Source of the DNA: Semisulcospira habei | Taxonomy: Eukaryota > Mollusca > Gastropoda > Semisulcospiridae | NCBI GenBank assembly: GCA_036245525.1 | Contig: BTPG01000003.1 | Coordinates: 192,531,021 to 192,595,020, forward strand | Reading direction: 5' to 3' | Length of the DNA: 64,000 nucleotides | In this document: piece after piece, positions 63,247 through 64,000 of the stretch | Position numbering within the stretch: the first letter of the stretch is position 1 | Layout of the letters: every line of letters starts with the position of its first letter | The notes under the pieces: generated by a model | What the model was told of the DNA's origin: nothing | The model's database searches: none | Seen by the model: the letters and a program-made list of their open reading frames with translations, nothing else | Position numbers and translations under genes: made by a program

Positions 63247-63895
63247 GAGAGTGGATCCGTTATTCTTTCTTGTTTTTTGACCGCAGGAGAAGATGCCCGT
63301 TGACCGCGGCTAGCCAACTGGGGTTGCGAGGGGACGAGCTTTGGTTAGGCCACCTTTTCTAGGCCCCTCTCCGTGTGGAGCAAGCAGTGCTGTCCCTAGA
63401 GAAGGCTGCTTGGTCGTTCAGGGTGTGCCGAGTGATGTTGTCATCCCCAGGTCAACATCAGGCGACCAATATCCTGAACCGCCTGCATGCAGGTTTGAGA
63501 CTGCGGCTTCCAGTGACATCTTTCACCTGCCGTTTCGCCCCTCGCCCGTCGCTACAGGACTTGGAATGGTCAGTGTCATGGTCTGTGGACGTTTCCTAAA
63601 GCCTGCGCGGTGGAGCTTTTTGGTGGAGTGCAGTGTGCGCAGTACTGGCCCCACCCTTTAAACCCTTGGTTCATCTGCCATGGCCTAGCAAGCTGGGACG
63701 ATGGCATCGAGGTCCTCGGGTCGTAGGTTTTATATCAGACTGTCCTTGTCCTAGTCTCTGGCTCAAAAGCCTTCCCCGGAGACACGGGGGCTTTGATGTC
63801 AGGGGTTTCCTCCCTTAGCCTTTCCGCAGCCAAGCGGCCAGGCCTGCAAGGCAGCAGGCGACTCGTGGAGGGCGGGGTCGTCTATGTCCCGTGCA
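63247..63895 (-). promoter_or_regulatory. LINE 5' UTR, likely internal promoter region
   Basis: The 649 nt between the 5' target duplication and the ATG are GC-rich. In sense the element begins TGCACGGGACATAGACGACC. Short frames here are not convincing proteins. Autonomous LINEs carry their own promoter in this position; no TATA box was noticed. Confidence 0.55.
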
Positions 63896-64000
63896 GATTC
63901 ATTGTAAGGTACAGGTAGTCCACACTCGACACCTCAAACAAACGGAGCGCGTGCTGTTAGCATATCGGTTTGAAATTCCTGAAGACAGGTTGTTGTATTT

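Larger units (their letters stand above)
59992..63895 (-). mobile_element. Full-length non-LTR retrotransposon with 13 bp TSD
   Basis: GATTCATTGTAAG occurs exactly at 59979-59991 and 63896-63908, directly bordering the element on both sides. Between them lie, on the minus strand, a ~649 nt 5' UTR, one intact ORF of 1075 codons and a 27 nt 3' UTR. There is no poly-A tail or microsatellite at the 3' end. Variable-length target duplication, apurinic-type endonuclease and RT define a LINE. The single ORF without an ORF1 is like RTE-type elements, but I cannot fix the clade. Completeness suggests recent insertion and possible activity. Confidence 0.95.

Noticed and set aside
60028..63280. Several plus-strand frames opposite the LINE ORF
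   Set aside because: They are shadows of the intact minus-strand 1075-codon gene.

Overview
The window looks like nuclear DNA from a marine invertebrate, most likely a gastropod or other mollusc (inference). The reasons are long (GT)n, (AG)n, (CT)n and (ATT)n microsatellites, repeats of the (GATT/GGTT)n-GGTTTAACG type that I associate with molluscs, several non-LTR retrotransposon lineages, and no compact gene order. I see no rRNA, tRNA or CRISPR. Almost everything that can be recognised is mobile DNA or its remains. Host-gene evidence is thin: a tyrosine-recombinase-like 3' exon or gene fragment at 7473-8275, and a possible secreted-protein first exon at 18119-18346.

The dominant feature is a dense community of short palindromic elements. 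Two families are present in dozens of copies. PalA has a core arm around GAGGCATAGATCCTCATGAG and a GC-rich tip. PalB has a core arm around GATAGTTCAAGGGTGRTGCC closing on GGCGCC. Full copies of both are about 209-216 bp, and in most copies of that length at least one end is TTAA (TTAACCC..., TTAACTCATTC...), which points to piggyBac-type non-autonomous elements (MITEs). PalC and PalM are also TTAA-bounded. Further hairpin families (PalD to PalL) recur in 1-5 copies. In several copies both arms carry matching changes, so the palindrome has been preserved while the sequence drifted.

Layout. 1-7.2 kb: microsatellites, a tiny LINE 3'-end insertion with target duplication (1467-1503), and a ~4.1 kb element with long inverted arms (about 1990-6110) that holds a decayed RT/RNase H gene. 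7.2-9.4 kb: recombinase-like coding region and tandem PalB copies. 9.4-34 kb: mixed PalA/PalB and other hairpins, three 5'-truncated L2/CR1-like LINE copies, microsatellites. 34-36 kb: a cluster of TTAA elements including a PalC copy expanded by an internal ~50 bp minisatellite. 37-41 kb: CT microsatellites, then a truncated LINE of a second lineage (39786-40838). 41-50 kb: more PalA/PalB, a truncated copy of the main LINE (43890-44850) and nested PalJ hairpins. 50.7-54.4 kb: a ~3.6 kb inverted element with 19 bp terminal repeats, AGGTCA-rich interior and two later insertions. 57.6-59.2 kb: a broken Thr/Pro-rich coding region.

60-64 kb: the best-preserved gene is a full-length non-LTR retrotransposon (59992-63895, minus strand) flanked by a perfect 13 bp target-site duplication. 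It carries one uninterrupted 1075-codon ORF (endonuclease, reverse transcriptase, zinc knuckle) and a 27 nt 3' UTR with a hairpin. It is the likely source type for the copy at 43.9 kb. The palindromic elements have no visible transposase here and would need one supplied from elsewhere.
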